This document shows positions 12,101 through 23,100 of a DNA stretch of 64,000 bases, in pieces. The translations under genes were made by a program, and so were the position numbers. Location: the NCBI GenBank assembly GCA_013397845.1, contig VZTG01004276.1, positions 62,001-126,000 of the forward strand, given 5' to 3'. The DNA comes from Melanocharis versteri (taxonomy: Eukaryota > Chordata > Aves > Passeriformes > Melanocharitidae). Position 1 is the first letter of the stretch. The number at the start of each line of letters is the position of its first letter. The notes beneath the pieces were generated by a model. That model did not search any database. It saw only the letters and a program-made list of their open reading frames with translations, and was not told the origin of the DNA.

Positions 12101-15100
12101 TCAGATCTCCTCAGCTTCAAGGGAGCTGCAGCAGTCAAACACCAGCACCAGCTCTGGATGCCAGGAAAATCAGCACTTTCCCATCAATTACACATTAATA
12201 AATACTCAGGGCTGCAAAATGCTCCCAGCCAGGCCAGAAAAACCTCCAGGAGACAATTGTGGTACCAGGCAAAGACCCCTCTGTTATTGAATTCTCTCGA
12301 TTAAGCTGGAGGATGGACAAATAAGCAAAAATGTCCTACTGCCCTAAAGAAAACAGGCAATTTCCTCTGGAGACAAACAGGAAATCTTTCAAGGGCTATC
12401 TTTTCTTCCTCTAGTACTTGTGATGTGGTTTGGTATCCTTGCTTTAAAAATGCATCTCTTAAAAACATCTGTACAGCCAGATAGTGATATTTTTTTAGGA
12501 TTCTCTGATTAAAACAATGTTATTCTCAACTCCCTGAAGGCTCTGCTGAAACCCATGAGCCTTGCTACAAAAACTTAAGGTTTTTTTCTTACCACTGTAC
12601 CAATTTAACCAGAATTGATCCATAATTTTCATTCTCTTGCTGTGGGCATTTCCAGTTGTTCTCAGGCTGTGGTTCTTGACATATCAAATCCTGATTTAGA
12701 ACCAATACCTACTAATAGATTTTTTTTTAAAATTTCCAATTAAATTAAGTTAAAAAATAAAATTTGGGTTTATCTCATGCAAAGAATCTTTCTGTCCATC
12801 TGCCTCTGGTGTGTGAGTGTGTTTGGGGGTATGCATACACACAGAACACCCAAATGTAGTTGTTATAACAGAGAACTCTATGGAAAGGAAACCAATTTTA
12901 ACTGTTTATTCACCACTTGGGAAGGGTGGTGGCAAAATGAATTTAATGTATACTTCATACTTAATCCTACTTAGTTTGACAGCTGATCTAACAGAGAAAA
13001 AATATTCTCTGAAAATCCCAGCTAGGCTCCACTTGTATTGCAATATTAACTAATCTACCAGATTAATAATGTTTTTAGATCTATGGCATCTCATTGTTTT
13101 AAACCCCGCTGTGCACCCCTTTCAGGAGTTTCTACCATTTCTAAGTAGAAATAAATGAAGAAAACCTTTATTTTGAGGCCTGCAGAGCATTTTCCAAACA
13201 GTAGGCCAGTCGTCCTTGGATCCACTGGCACAAAACCCACTTTGATCTCCCCTGTTCCAGCACAAAAGGACTGGGCTGCAGGAGGATGAGCACCAAGGGC
13301 CTCTCCTTGTCCCAGCAATGCCTTGGAGCAGCTACCTAGAACAGAGTCTAGACAAGATTAAGAGAATAAAAGCAGGTATTTATTAAAGGCTTTCAATAGG
13401 TGCGCCTTGGGCAGTCAAAAACCTCCGAGAGGGGCTACACCCGAGATGGACGACGGTCACGAGTTTTTCTTTTTTATTTTTATATTTTCTTATTTCAAAC
13501 AGAAATAAGTTTGGTCCACTTGCATATCAGGGGTTAATTCTCCAATTACAGCCTCAGGTAATGAAGTCATACTCCCCCAGTTTGCTCCTGCCCCAATTCA
13601 CTTTTGTTTACACCTCGGGCCTGAGGTTGTAGGGTGTCCTTGAGTTCCAGGCCCAGAGGAATTGCTTTGTCTGACCAAAATGCGATGACAGTAGTTAACA
13701 CATTGTATGGAGTGTAGAGCTAGGCACTAAGGCAGCACAGGATTTGAAAAATACAAAGGCTAAAACCTTAGGGCATCCCCAGAAATGGCCCTGCTGCTGC
13801 ATCTCTCCGTGCTCCCTGCCAAAATCCCGGGATATGGCTCTATTATTAGAGAGGCGCTAAGCAAATCTTCGCAGAAATGGAAAACACATAGTAAGCTCTG
13901 AGATCTGAGATAAGGATGAGAGCCATAACCCCAGATTCTCCGGGGGGTGGGTGATAACCATCAGGTTTACATCTCAGCCCAGATGTTTCTGCTGTCACTG
14001 TGTGAACTCACCAGAGAGAGGCCAAGACCGTGGCCAGTTTTGAGCAGGTGCCTTTCCTGTGTCCCACCTGCCCTGCCTGGGGCCTCTCAGTACAATGCTG
14101 GCAAGCCTTAAAAGCCCTCTGCTGCAAAAACTGACAGTGAACAATGAGCTATTGTTGTGACAGTCTTTGTTAAGAAATAAAAATCCCAGATCAATGTCAT
14201 GTACCGGAACCGTTTTGCTCATTTTAAAAAATGCAACAGCTTCTGGTCTCTTGTGAAAGTTTGAGTCCTCAAGCCTGCAGATGTCCCAGCAGAGGCAAGG
14301 TTGGCAGGAGAAGCCTGAACTAGATGAAAAATAGGCAGAGCAGAGGGCAGACAAAGGGAGAATGAAGCTCCTCACTGTCCTATACTTGAGAAAAGCACAA
14401 TATATAATCTGCATTGAAAGAAAAAAAGGCATCCAAGGATTTTTCAAGCAGCGCTAAAGGTCAGGAACTCAGCTGCATGTCTCGTCCATCCAGCAGCACC
14501 TCTGGAACTGCAATTTTCCACAGTGACTCAGAGGAAAAGCAGCATCACTTACTCAATTGTCCCCTCACACTGTCAAGCTCTCCGTTTATTTTGGATGTTC
14601 TTCCAACTCGAGCCGGCTTTGTTTAATTGGAGGTTGGAGAACGGGCTCGTAGGGCGCGGGCACGAGGAGACAGGGAAATCACAAGGCAAACACTGAGTCA
14701 TCCAGGGCAACCAGGCAAGTCCTGCCCTCTATGGTGAGAAGGCCACTGGTGTGCACCAAATGTGGGGAGTGTGGTGATTCCCATCGGGAATCCCCTCTGA
14801 GACAAGTTTCTAAAGGATGGGCAACACCCAATGGGGAAAATCAGGATAAAAACTTCAGTGCCGATCCATGAACACCATTAAAAGTTGTGGCAGGTCTCAA
14901 CTACACGAGAGGGAATTCCCAGTGCTGGTGCAACGTTATGTTTGCACTGGAAGTGCAAGTTGGAAATTCGTTGGGAGAAAATTCACCAGCACTGATTCCC
15001 TAGAGATAAGGTCATCTGCAGATGATATAAGGATCCCCGTATCTTATCACATCCTATGCTCCACTCTCCTGGAGACAGGAGATTGTTCATCGTCCCCAAG

Positions 15101-18100
15101 TAGCAGAATAAGGCTGGAGCTGGGGACATGTAGACAGTAAAGGAAAAAAAATTAAAATCTCCAGCACCAAGGTTCCAAGTTGCTCTGCTGGTGCTGGATC
15201 ACAATTCAGCTAAGTGGGAGTAGCTACGGAAAGAGGACTCATTCCCATCACTGGAAGTGTCCAAGGTTGGATGGGGCTTGGAGCAACCTGGGATAGGGGA
15301 AGGTGTCCCTGCCCATGGCAGGGGAATTGGAACTGGGTGATCTTTAAGGTCCCTTCCAACCCGAACCATGCCATGGGTGTGGTTCTGTGGTGTGATTTTG
15401 GTGAGGTTGGAAGGGGTCTCAGAGCAGCAGATACTGCCCTGGTATGAGGAGTCAAAGGCAGCAAAGGCCCCCTTTTTCCCTGCCCTTGAGAAATTTGGAT
15501 CTGGACCCTGGGTGTTCATCCCCAGGGGACATTGCACACTTGTGTGCACCAATTCAGCCACGGCTGATCCCGATTTGGGGAGCCCCACGGAGCAGCACAG
15601 ACACAGCCAGGCACAGCCGAAATCCAAGGGTGCTCCAGCAACACGTAACTTTCCACGCTCCAGGAATAGTATCCATATGAATATTCACCTGTCTCAAAAT
15701 GACCTCCAAATCCACTGACCACAGGTCTCTTCTGGCTTTCCAGAAAGCTCTTTAGTTACACAAACAACGTTTATCAGTCCACTGGGTGTTTTCTAACCCA
15801 AGTCCTCCTATTTGTTATTCTTGGTTGTTTTTCTTTTCCCTTCATCTACCCGAGCAACGTTACCTTCAGGTCTGTTTTTCTTGCCTACAATTTTTGATCC
15901 ACTTATAACTTTTAAAATAATATCTTTCATCATAAACTCGAAGACAGAGTTTTCAAATAGTTTCCAAATTATAGCCCTGAGAGTTAGGGGGGACATTTCC
16001 TGGCATTCTCATCATTATGCCAAAATACAGAAACTATGAAATTGTGAAAATTGTGAAGCGATGTCTGCATTTGTCACAAAATTATAATAATTTACATATA
16101 TATATATATATCTTTAGCTCAGATTCATTTATAGATAGATAAAGAGATAGATAAATAGATATAAAATAACCTGAGCTAAAAAAAATTCCCCAGCCTGTTT
16201 CTAAAAGTCTGATGAAAGTTCTCCAGATAAACATTGTTTAACAGCAAATATTGTGTTACCTTACAGCAGAGAGGTCTCCTCTCACCCCTCTTTCCTGCTT
16301 GAGCTTTTTGTTGGTCATTAACTGCCTGTCCTGCATAATTTGTTCCATTATCTGAGCTCCAGATCTGTCCTCACCAGACAATAGCCAGCTCTGCTGGCAG
16401 ATGAGTGTATTTTGGATCTGCTGTCCTCTATTCTTACAGCTTTACCTAATGGAAATTTGTAATGCGTAGTAATCCAACTTCCAAAAAAAGATACAAGATG
16501 ATGTAAGGAAAAATATTTAAATTTTTAGAAGAGCAAACACACAGCATATTCCTCTTCCAGCTTCTCCAATTCTCGAAGTTTTTACTTTGGAACCCATGCC
16601 ACTACTAAAATATATTGGAAGTTAAGTGTCTTAAAAGGATTCAGTAATCTAAATACATCTCTGAGTGTTGTCCAAAATGTCTTACTTGGGACCAGCCAAA
16701 GTAACTAAAAATATATCTGTTGACTTAAGCAAAGTTTGGATCAAAATCCTAATGTGTGACTGGTTTGCTCGTCTCAGTGTAAACCAGACCTTAATACCGA
16801 ACATGTTAAAGGAACATCCTGCATTTTCATCCTCCCTTCTTTCTCCTCAGCCTTGTACTGTCCATGGCTGGGTTTTGAGCTTCATTTGCTTGTGTTTCCT
16901 TTTTTCCCTTTAGGTAATGAGAAAGATACAGATTTATCCCACTTAATTTTGGACGCTTAGCAGAGGCTCCCAAGCCTGGAGCCTCGGCATGGCAAAGAGG
17001 AGCTGGGTGTCTCTGGAGACAGGTCAACAGATCTAAAGGTTGAAATGCCTCTCTTTGTCTCTCATTCTCTGTGGATTAGAGAGGAGCCAGTGGAAATGGG
17101 TTCTCAGCTGGGTCCCTCAGTGCAGGACCTGCAGCCAGGCAGGAGAAACCCAAGTTCAGGCATGCAACCCCACCCAGTATCCACTGGGAACACTGGATGG
17201 CCACTCACCCCATTGCACTGCCCCCACCACGTTTTTCCTGTAAAAAACACCTCTCCAGGAGCACGGCAGGGTCAGAACAGAGGACAAAGCCACACACATC
17301 CAAACCCTCTCCCCAGCCTTGTCAAACGAGCAGCGCTCTCTTTCTTTCTATTCCTTTCCTGAGCAGGGAATCCACACCTCGTTATCCACAAGAAGGGCTG
17401 GAAGACGGAGCAGCTGGCAGGGATGCCAGCTCTGAGCCTCCCCTGCTTGTCCTCAGGTTAAAAACCATAACATAAAAGCAACTCTGTAGGTTCTCCCTGT
17501 CAGCTGTTTGCTGGAGGAGGCACCTCGGTGCTGAGCTGCGGTTTCAGGATGTGCCCTGTTGAGATCGGCTCTGCACAGGCACAGCCCCTCTGCTGCTGCT
17601 CCCCCCTGCCCTGGGCTCACACCCAGCCCTCCCTCAGCCCTCCCCAGGCTTGTCACTGGGAAATCAATGGATTTGCTCTCCTTTCCTTGCCTCTCTAGCT
17701 CTTTCTCGCAAGGGAGAAGAACAGCTGCTGCCCTCCCTATCCCCAGGGGGGTCTCCCCACCGCTCCTCGAGCCAGAACATTTATAACTGGATGTGAAAGA
17801 GAAAAGAAACAAAATCCTGAATACTTTCCAATGACGAACAGTGAGACCAGAGCTTTTAGAAACTATATTCTCTGTTATTCCATTGCACAGAAGTTGCTGA
17901 TCGATTTGTAAAATTTGTACGACGGAGACTTAACCCTGCCAGTTTTTGCCTTTGTGGCTTGAGGATTTACTGACTGAGGGGCAAGAAGACCTTCACCCCC
18001 ACCCTTCACAAATGGCCAGGTTTAGGGCTTTTGGTTAGAGGAAGGAACCAGTCATCAGGATTTTATGGAAGCAACAGGGAAAAACCAAGCTTAAGTGCTA

Positions 18101-19983
18101 CCAAAACCAGACCTCCCGTGTTTAATGGCAGTTGGACCTCTCGAGGAAACCACTTGGGCGCACACCCTGGCCCATGTGGTTGAGCTGTTCCCTCTGCCAG
18201 TGGTTTCAGAGGAAAAGATCACGTATCACTCTCGCAGCCGGAGCCATCTGGAGTCAATAAAATTATTTGCTCTTCTTCCCCAAAATGTTTTGAGTTAACC
18301 CATCAAAATTTCCAGAGTGCTGGCAGGATGGAATAGCTGCAGGCACCAGGAGAGAGGGAGGTGAGCAGTCAATTCACGGAGTAACACGAGGGAGGATTAT
18401 ACTGAGCTGCCCAGGAATCACCTTAATATCAGATTTTGTTCTGTTTCGAAAACCTGGCTCATGTTCTGAATTAACTGTAATGTCAAATTACAGTATGCAA
18501 AACCATATTGCTATTTTGCCTAAATTATTTCAGAAAAGATGTTGCATTTGCAGCTTTATAGTCCAAATACCCCTGTTACTTCAAATGGGCAGAAGATTTC
18601 AAATTAGCTCGATTTATATATTGCAGTCAGGAATATTCTGCAAGAAAGGGGCCATAGAAAATACGTGAAATACTTGTTTTTAAGAGATCAGGTCAAATAA
18701 GTGACCAGAAGGAATTTCCATTTATAGCACTGTGTGTCCTTGCAGTGGCTGTAGCACTGTCAGTGGGATGGTTTCAAGTTTAAAAGTGTATTCATCCTTT
18801 TTTTTTTTTCTCCTATTATGCTGCAACAACAACAGCAAAGTGACATTTTGAGGAGGAGGAGCTGTGGCCAGGGAGTTTTTAGGCAGCGTGATGTGAGCAT
18901 CTGGCTGGAAGAGAACTGGAACCTGCACCCCAGTTACCTGTAGCTGCCTCGTATTTTCCCCCAGTTTACACCTGAGAATTCAGGATTTGTCCAATTTTTG
19001 CGCAGAAATGCACAGAAAGGGCAGCTGGGGCTCTGTCAGGCAGGATCTGAGCACTCTGCCTAATGCAACAGGTGCTGCTCACACCCTTGGGGATGGGATT
19101 TCTCTTGCTGCACACCTCTCTCTGCTCCCATGGGTTTTCATTGCAGCCATCATCAGGATACACAAACCATTAATTAAGTACTGGAAACGAACCACTCTCA
19201 CAGAAGCCAAAACAACACTGATACATGCACATTAATCAGCATGTCACCTTGGAGACCCTCAGAACCACGAAAGGTCATGAAACTGCCAGTGATTTCAGCC
19301 TTAAATGGGTGCCAAAAGCCACCTTTCAGCAACTTGGATGTAAAAAACTGAACATAAGCAAAACTGATCACAACCAGAACCTCCTAAAGCTCCGAAATGA
19401 GGGTGGGGAGGAAGGACCATCCCTATGACATCCTGGTTATCAGTCAGGACTGGACTCTCTGCTACAATAAACAGTCGGCTGCCCGAGGTCAACAGCACCA
19501 ACACCACCCCCACTTCTTTAGTAGATTACAGGCGCTACATTTCTACTCAAAAAAAAAAAGAAAATAAAGGAGGAATTAAAAGTTTCTACTCACAGCATTA
19601 AGCCCCAGGGAGTTTCCGGGGAGAGAGGAGGTGACTCCCGAGAGGATGGCTGTGGCCACCACTGCCCCCAGGCACTGGGCGAGGATGTACATGAGCGCCT
19701 TGAAGATGCTGATCTGGCAGCTGAGCAGCAGCCCCAGGGTGACAGCCGGGTTCAGGTGTGCCCCGCTGATGTGGCCCACGCTCTGCGCCATGGTCGCGAT
19801 GGATAACCCAAAAGCCAGAGAAACCTTCACGTTGTCCTGAGACCTCGTCGATGTTTTGTTGGCCACCACGGGGAAGTTGAAGCCCAGAGCCGAGCCAATG
19901 CTGATAAAAATAAAAAGGCTCATGGCCAGGAACTCAGCCACCACTGCCCTCCAGAACATTTTCTTTCTGAATTCACTAGCCAT
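2971..19983 (-). CDS. AQP1: Aquaporin-1 water channel, full coding region in four exons (join of 19594-19983, 4856-5020, 4652-4732, 2971-3150)
   Basis: AQP1 is a homotetrameric plasma-membrane water channel of red cells, endothelium, kidney and choroid plexus. Splicing the four exons gives 390+165+81+180 = 816 nt, or 271 residues plus a TAA stop, two longer than the 269-residue human protein. Both pore signatures are present: HLNPAV (NPA at 78-80) and INPARS (NPA at 194-196). The selectivity-filter residues equivalent to human F56, H180, C189 and R195 are F58, H182, C191 and R197. C191 corresponds to the mercury-sensitive cysteine. An N-glycosylation sequon (NKT, residues 42-44) sits in the first extracellular loop, as in human AQP1, and the C-terminal tail ends VEMKPK. 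All three introns are phase 0 with GT-AG ends. The start ATG has A at -3 and G at +4, a strong context. I see no frameshift or stop. Identification rests on recognising the sequence. Paralogues such as AQP4 or AQP5 are much less likely given the N-terminus MASEF and the C-terminal tail. Confidence 0.97.
3151..4651 (-). other. AQP1: AQP1 intron 3 (1501 bp)
   Basis: The intron has GTAAGC at the 5' end and TATTCCAG at the 3' end, phase 0. The sequence is AT-rich without recognisable repeats or further exons. Confidence 0.93.
4652..4732 (-). CDS. AQP1: AQP1 exon 3 (residues 186-212, second NPA)
   Basis: The 81-nt exon lies only 123 bp after exon 2. It begins IDYTGCGINPARS after a CTAG acceptor and ends NNFENHW before the donor GTAAGC (complement of 4646-4651). 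It contains the second NPA motif (194-196), the mercury-site cysteine C191 and the selectivity-filter arginine R197. It is too short to stand out as an open frame and was found by reading between exons 2 and 4. Both splice sites and the phase fit the neighbouring exons. Confidence 0.95.
4733..4855 (-). other. AQP1: AQP1 intron 2 (123 bp)
   Basis: A very short intron with GTAAG at the donor and CCTAG at the acceptor, phase 0. Its compactness contrasts with the 14.6-kb intron 1. Confidence 0.93.
4856..5020 (-). CDS. AQP1: AQP1 exon 2 (residues 131-185)
   Basis: The 165-nt exon has the same length as human AQP1 exon 2. It begins LSEGINAGQGLG after a CAG acceptor (complement of 5021-5023) and ends ALGHLLA before the donor GTAAG (complement of 4851-4855). 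It encodes helix 4, cytoplasmic loop D and most of helix 5. H182 is the selectivity-filter histidine. Loop D reads TTDRRRND, whereas human AQP1 has four arginines in a row, so the fourth is replaced by asparagine here. Confidence 0.95.
5449..5472. repeat. AT-only palindrome with 11-bp arms
   Basis: The arms ATATTAATATT and AATATTAATAT are perfect reverse complements separated by AA. It lies in AQP1 intron 1 within AT-rich sequence, so function is doubtful. Confidence 0.8.
9502..9538. repeat. T-rich tract with (TTA)n
   Basis: A run of T followed by TATTATTATTATTATT and more T. Simple low-complexity DNA in AQP1 intron 1. Confidence 0.85.
13319..13775 (-). mobile_element. Solo LTR of an endogenous retrovirus, antisense-to-plus (same strand as AQP1)
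   Basis: On the minus strand the 457-bp block starts TGCCCTAAGG and ends CCAAGGCA, the usual TG...CA form. It has a TATA-like TATAAAAA (complement of 13477-13484). About 95 bp further on is AATAAA (complement of 13379-13384), with a short U5 after it. That order matches U3-R-U5. No internal retroviral genes flank it, so it is a solo LTR left by recombination. I found no convincing target-site duplication (CCCAG on both sides is offset by a few bases), so the ends are approximate. Confidence 0.65.
15242..15397 (+). mobile_element. CR1 LINE 3'-end fragment in AQP1 intron 1
   Basis: It contains 'ccctgcccatggcagggg', 'aattggaactgggtgatctt' and 'aaggtcccttccaaccc' in plus order, then a degraded terminal repeat. 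It is antisense to AQP1. Confidence 0.9.
16094..16180. repeat. (AT)n and (GATA)n microsatellites, the latter between 10-bp inverted repeats
   Basis: ATATAT runs to 16112, followed by degenerate GATA repeats at about 16131-16162. TTTAGCTCAG (16113-16122) and CTGAGCTAAA (16171-16180) are perfect reverse complements around the GATA part. Confidence 0.8.
19594..19983 (-). CDS. AQP1: AQP1 exon 1 coding part (residues 1-130)
   Basis: The exon encodes the cytosolic N-terminus, membrane helices 1-3 and the first half-helix with the NPA motif (residues 78-80). The ATG is the complement of CAT at 19981-19983. The frame runs through SVGHISGAHLNPAV and ends GNSLGLNA, followed by the donor GTGAGT (complement of 19588-19593). 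Without splicing the frame would stop five codons later, which supports the donor. Compared with human AQP1, as I recall it, the extracellular loop after helix 1 carries two extra residues (NKTSTRSQD region). That accounts for 130 rather than 128 residues in this exon. Confidence 0.96.
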
Positions 19984-20082
19984 CTTTCCTCTTTCTCTCT
20001 CTCTCTCCCCTCCTCACTTTCCCTTCTCTCTCTCTCCCTTCCTTTGCCTGATATTTTTCCTTTGAGGTCTGAAGAGAAATCT
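19984..20082 (-). promoter_or_regulatory. AQP1: AQP1 5' UTR, GA-rich, estimated from the TATA box
   Basis: Between the ATG and the TATA box the minus strand is strongly purine-rich (plus-strand CT-rich from 19984 to about 20046, including repeated GAGAGA runs). Placing the start about 25-30 bp after the TATA box puts it near 20082 and gives a UTR of about 100 nt. The start position is inferred. No upstream ATG is evident in the GA-rich part. Confidence 0.55.
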
Positions 20083-20106
20083 GGAGGAAAAATACAGTCC
20101 TTGGAT

Positions 20107-20114
20107 TATTTATA
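20107..20114 (-). promoter_or_regulatory. AQP1: TATA box of the AQP1 promoter
   Basis: The minus strand reads CCTATAAATAATCC. It lies about 125 bp upstream of the start codon, a sensible distance for a short 5' UTR. It is the best TATA-like motif in the proximal region. Confidence 0.65.
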
Positions 20115-20121
20115 GGGCTTT

Positions 20122-20127
20122 GGGTGG
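20122..20127 (-). promoter_or_regulatory. AQP1: CACCC-type motif upstream of the TATA box
   Basis: The minus strand reads CCACCC a few bases upstream of the TATA box. CACCC boxes bind KLF-family factors, and human AQP1 expression in red cells depends on KLF1. A six-base motif is weak evidence alone, and its position is what makes it worth listing. Confidence 0.35.
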
Positions 20128-23100
20128 TCTGTAGGAGGGAAGGGGTGTTGCACAAAAGGAGGAAAGAACATCTACATAGATGCTGACTGCTAGATTGATG
20201 TAAGACACTGTTTGCCTGCCAAAGTTTTTTCTTCCTTTTTTTTTTTTTCTTTTCTTTTCCCCTCCCTTAACAGGGTTCGATCTCTGCCGCCGTTTTTAAG
20301 AGGCTTTTTAAGATTCTTCAAAAAATGTTTAGGAGAGCCTCAGGAATTTCAGCCTCACTTCTTTAACTCCTGTGTCATCATTCAGCGCACGGATTGCAAT
20401 GAAAGCTTTGACGGGATTTCTGTCTGGAGCTGAAACAGAAAGCAAAGTTATCAGAGCAGGCTGGTAAGTTATTCACACTCAGCTTCAGCGGCAGCAGATA
20501 ACAGCTGAAAGTAGTAAATAAGACTGACAACTAAATCCACGCTCTAGAGGCTTCAGTAGCTCTGTTTAATTTGGAAAAAAAAAGGTGGAAACGTCCCTTG
20601 TGCTGGCTCTGTGGACTCGGAGCTGTTTTGGATGCCAAGTCTGGCGGCTGTACGGACACACTTGGATTTACACAGCTCACACGAGCTGGTGTTCACTGGT
20701 GAGGGATCAGTTTTAATCTCCGTGTAAATCTGCCATAACATTGTGGTAAGCTGGAAGCTTTAAACGCGTGTCATTTGGATGCCGAGGACGAATTTTTTTT
20801 ATTTATTATTATTTTTTAATGTATGCCATATCTTCACTTTTCTTCTTCCAAGCACAGAGGCGTCTCGGGGTTTCCCCAGCCTCCCCCTTCTGGCTGGCAG
20901 GAAAAAGCCAACGTGGGGGCTTCCTAGCCCACGTCCTGCAGTGGGAGCCCATCTCTCACCACCCTGCTGAAGGTCGGCTCAGCTGTCCTGGCTGTCGCCA
21001 GGGAGACTCTGCTGTCGCCGAGCCCCAGGACTGGCCGGACACGGAGACAGAGGGGACAGCAAGGGAGAAGGGAAATTACATGCCTGGTTTTGCAGACAAA
21101 ATGAACCTCCCGGCAGTGCCAGAGCCTCTCGGAGCGCGAGGTCTCAGTGCCTGGTTTTTTATCTCGGCGGGGCTCGGGCACACGGCTCGGATTAACCCCT
21201 GTGCTCTCAGACCCCAGCCTGCTCCGGCGGCTGGGGGTGTCCCCAGCTGTAAATGTCGGGGTTTGTTCTGACTTCAAACCAAGAAAAATCTGTTCCAGAG
21301 GCAGGAACTAATTCTCCAGGCGCAACTCTTGAAGGATGGGTGTTTAAAAGCAGCCTGCTTCTCTGCCTCCACTTTCTTCTCTTCTTTCTTTAATCCACTC
21401 GTAACATCTTCTGAACTGTACTTAAATTAATTCAAGGCTTTTTCATTTGGACAATATGCCAGGAAGAAGGAAAAAATCGAATACACACCTGGATAGTATT
21501 AGACAGCCAATAAGGGGGTTTTAAAAATATATTTGGTTTTCAAATAATGATTCAGTGACAAAGCTGAAAATGGTTTAAATAAAAACCCAGATGTCTGCAG
21601 CTTGCCATACCCAAGTTCTTATTCTTTCTAGGCATCAGATGTTCTTGATTTTTCACATAGCCAATTTTATTTCCTTTTTGTTTTATGATACACTTACACA
21701 ACAGCACTGTACCAGTGAAAAAGGAAAAAGTAAAGAAACAGGAACAAATTAATTACTGGGTTTACCCTTCTAATTACAGTGGGACTTCAATGAGGAACCA
21801 TGCGACAGACAAATCAAAAATCAGATTTAGCCAAAGAGTGGAACACAGTGGAATTTTAATATAAGATACAGTTGGTTCTAGTTGTATCCTGTCCAGTGGA
21901 ACTTTTTATTTACTGCAAACACTGTCTGAGACAAAGATCTTCAGTGACCAGCTGGTCCTTTCTAGAGGATGCCCAAGATCCAGGCAGAGCATGTATCACA
22001 CACCTCAGGGAACTGAGACAGCAGAGCTCCGTGAATAGTTTGCAGGAGTTTCCATGTGTCCCAAACTGGCCTCTGTGGGATGGAGCTGCCCAGATAGTCA
22101 CCCAAGTCCACAGGAAACTCTCTCTTTACTCACCTCTTCCTACAATTAGGAACTGCATGACCAAGCCACCTCTGTATCAGCACTGATAAGGTGAGCAAGA
22201 ACCCCTCCAAGGAAAACTTCGAGAAGGTGGGAAAATAGGCTGGGGAAGTATTGCAAAATGCTCCCCTGATTTCTGCAGTCTCCTCTAGATAAGCCTGACT
22301 GGCCTGTGCCAGAGACAGGACACCAGGAAAGCCAGACCTTTATGTGAACAACACAAACATTAAAGGTACCTCAAGAGAAGCAGGTTGGGCACCACCTTGG
22401 TGTTGAACCCATTGGTCACCTCACACTTGCATTTTCATCCTGGGACTCTCCATTTGTCTCTTCATAAATGCTACCAATCTCTCATTTTATATTCTGGGAC
22501 TTGGTGCCACAGTAACTCAACAAAACGGCCATTCAGACAGAAAAGAAATCTGAAATAAATTAAAGACAAGGGAATACACACAAATAAAAGAGCAGAGACA
22601 GTCTTGTCCTGTGCATAGAAAAACTGCCAAGTGAGGAAACAGAAGGGGATGGCAACAAAAGAACAAATATTCTGCACAAATAGAGGGAATTGTGGACAAA
22701 TTAAATTATACAACGGTGTGAGTATAATAAGGAAAAAGGGGAGAGAAAATGTGAGTAGAGAAAGCACACATCATGGGGACTTCTTCAGAAATGTCCACCA
22801 CAAAACAAATCTAACTGGTGCCCAGCTCACTATGACACTTTTCCAAAAACCAAGCTCCATCCCATGTCACTCAGGCTGATGGCAAAGACCCCAGTCCTTG
22901 GCCAAGTAAACAAAGTACACTCAGACCTCAAAATGACCAGAAGCCAAAAAAAAGCCAAACCCCAGTTTCCTGCATATCAGATAAGCTGGGGTTTGTGCAG
23001 ACAGCTTTTCTGGGCATGGTTTTAGCTTATGCACCACACTTGAAGGTGGGGTTTGGATTTTTCTAGAAATAGAGATGATTGCCAAACTTATGTCAGCGTT

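Larger units (their letters stand above)
5021..19593 (-). other. AQP1: AQP1 intron 1 (14.6 kb)
   Basis: The donor is GTGAGT and the acceptor CCATGCAG, phase 0. Listed separately within it are an AT-rich palindrome (5.4 kb), a solo LTR (13.3-13.8 kb), a CR1 fragment (15.2-15.4 kb) and short microsatellites (9.5 and 16.1 kb). The segments 5021-13318, 13776-15241 and 15398-19593 otherwise hold no recognisable coding sequence. Short open frames there lack family features and look like chance. Confidence 0.9.

Noticed and set aside
15199..15722. Several overlapping open frames of 68-142 codons on both strands
   Set aside because: Part of the block overlaps a CR1 3' end and the rest is GC-richer flank. 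The frames conflict and show no domain.
16113..16180. 10-bp inverted repeat around a GATA microsatellite as a possible structured RNA
   Set aside because: The arms are short and the loop is simple repeat DNA. Such pairs are expected by chance in a window this size.
20274..20284. GGGTTCGATCT, resembling a tRNA T-arm
   Set aside because: The upstream 60 bases are a T-rich tract, so no acceptor, D or anticodon arms can be drawn.
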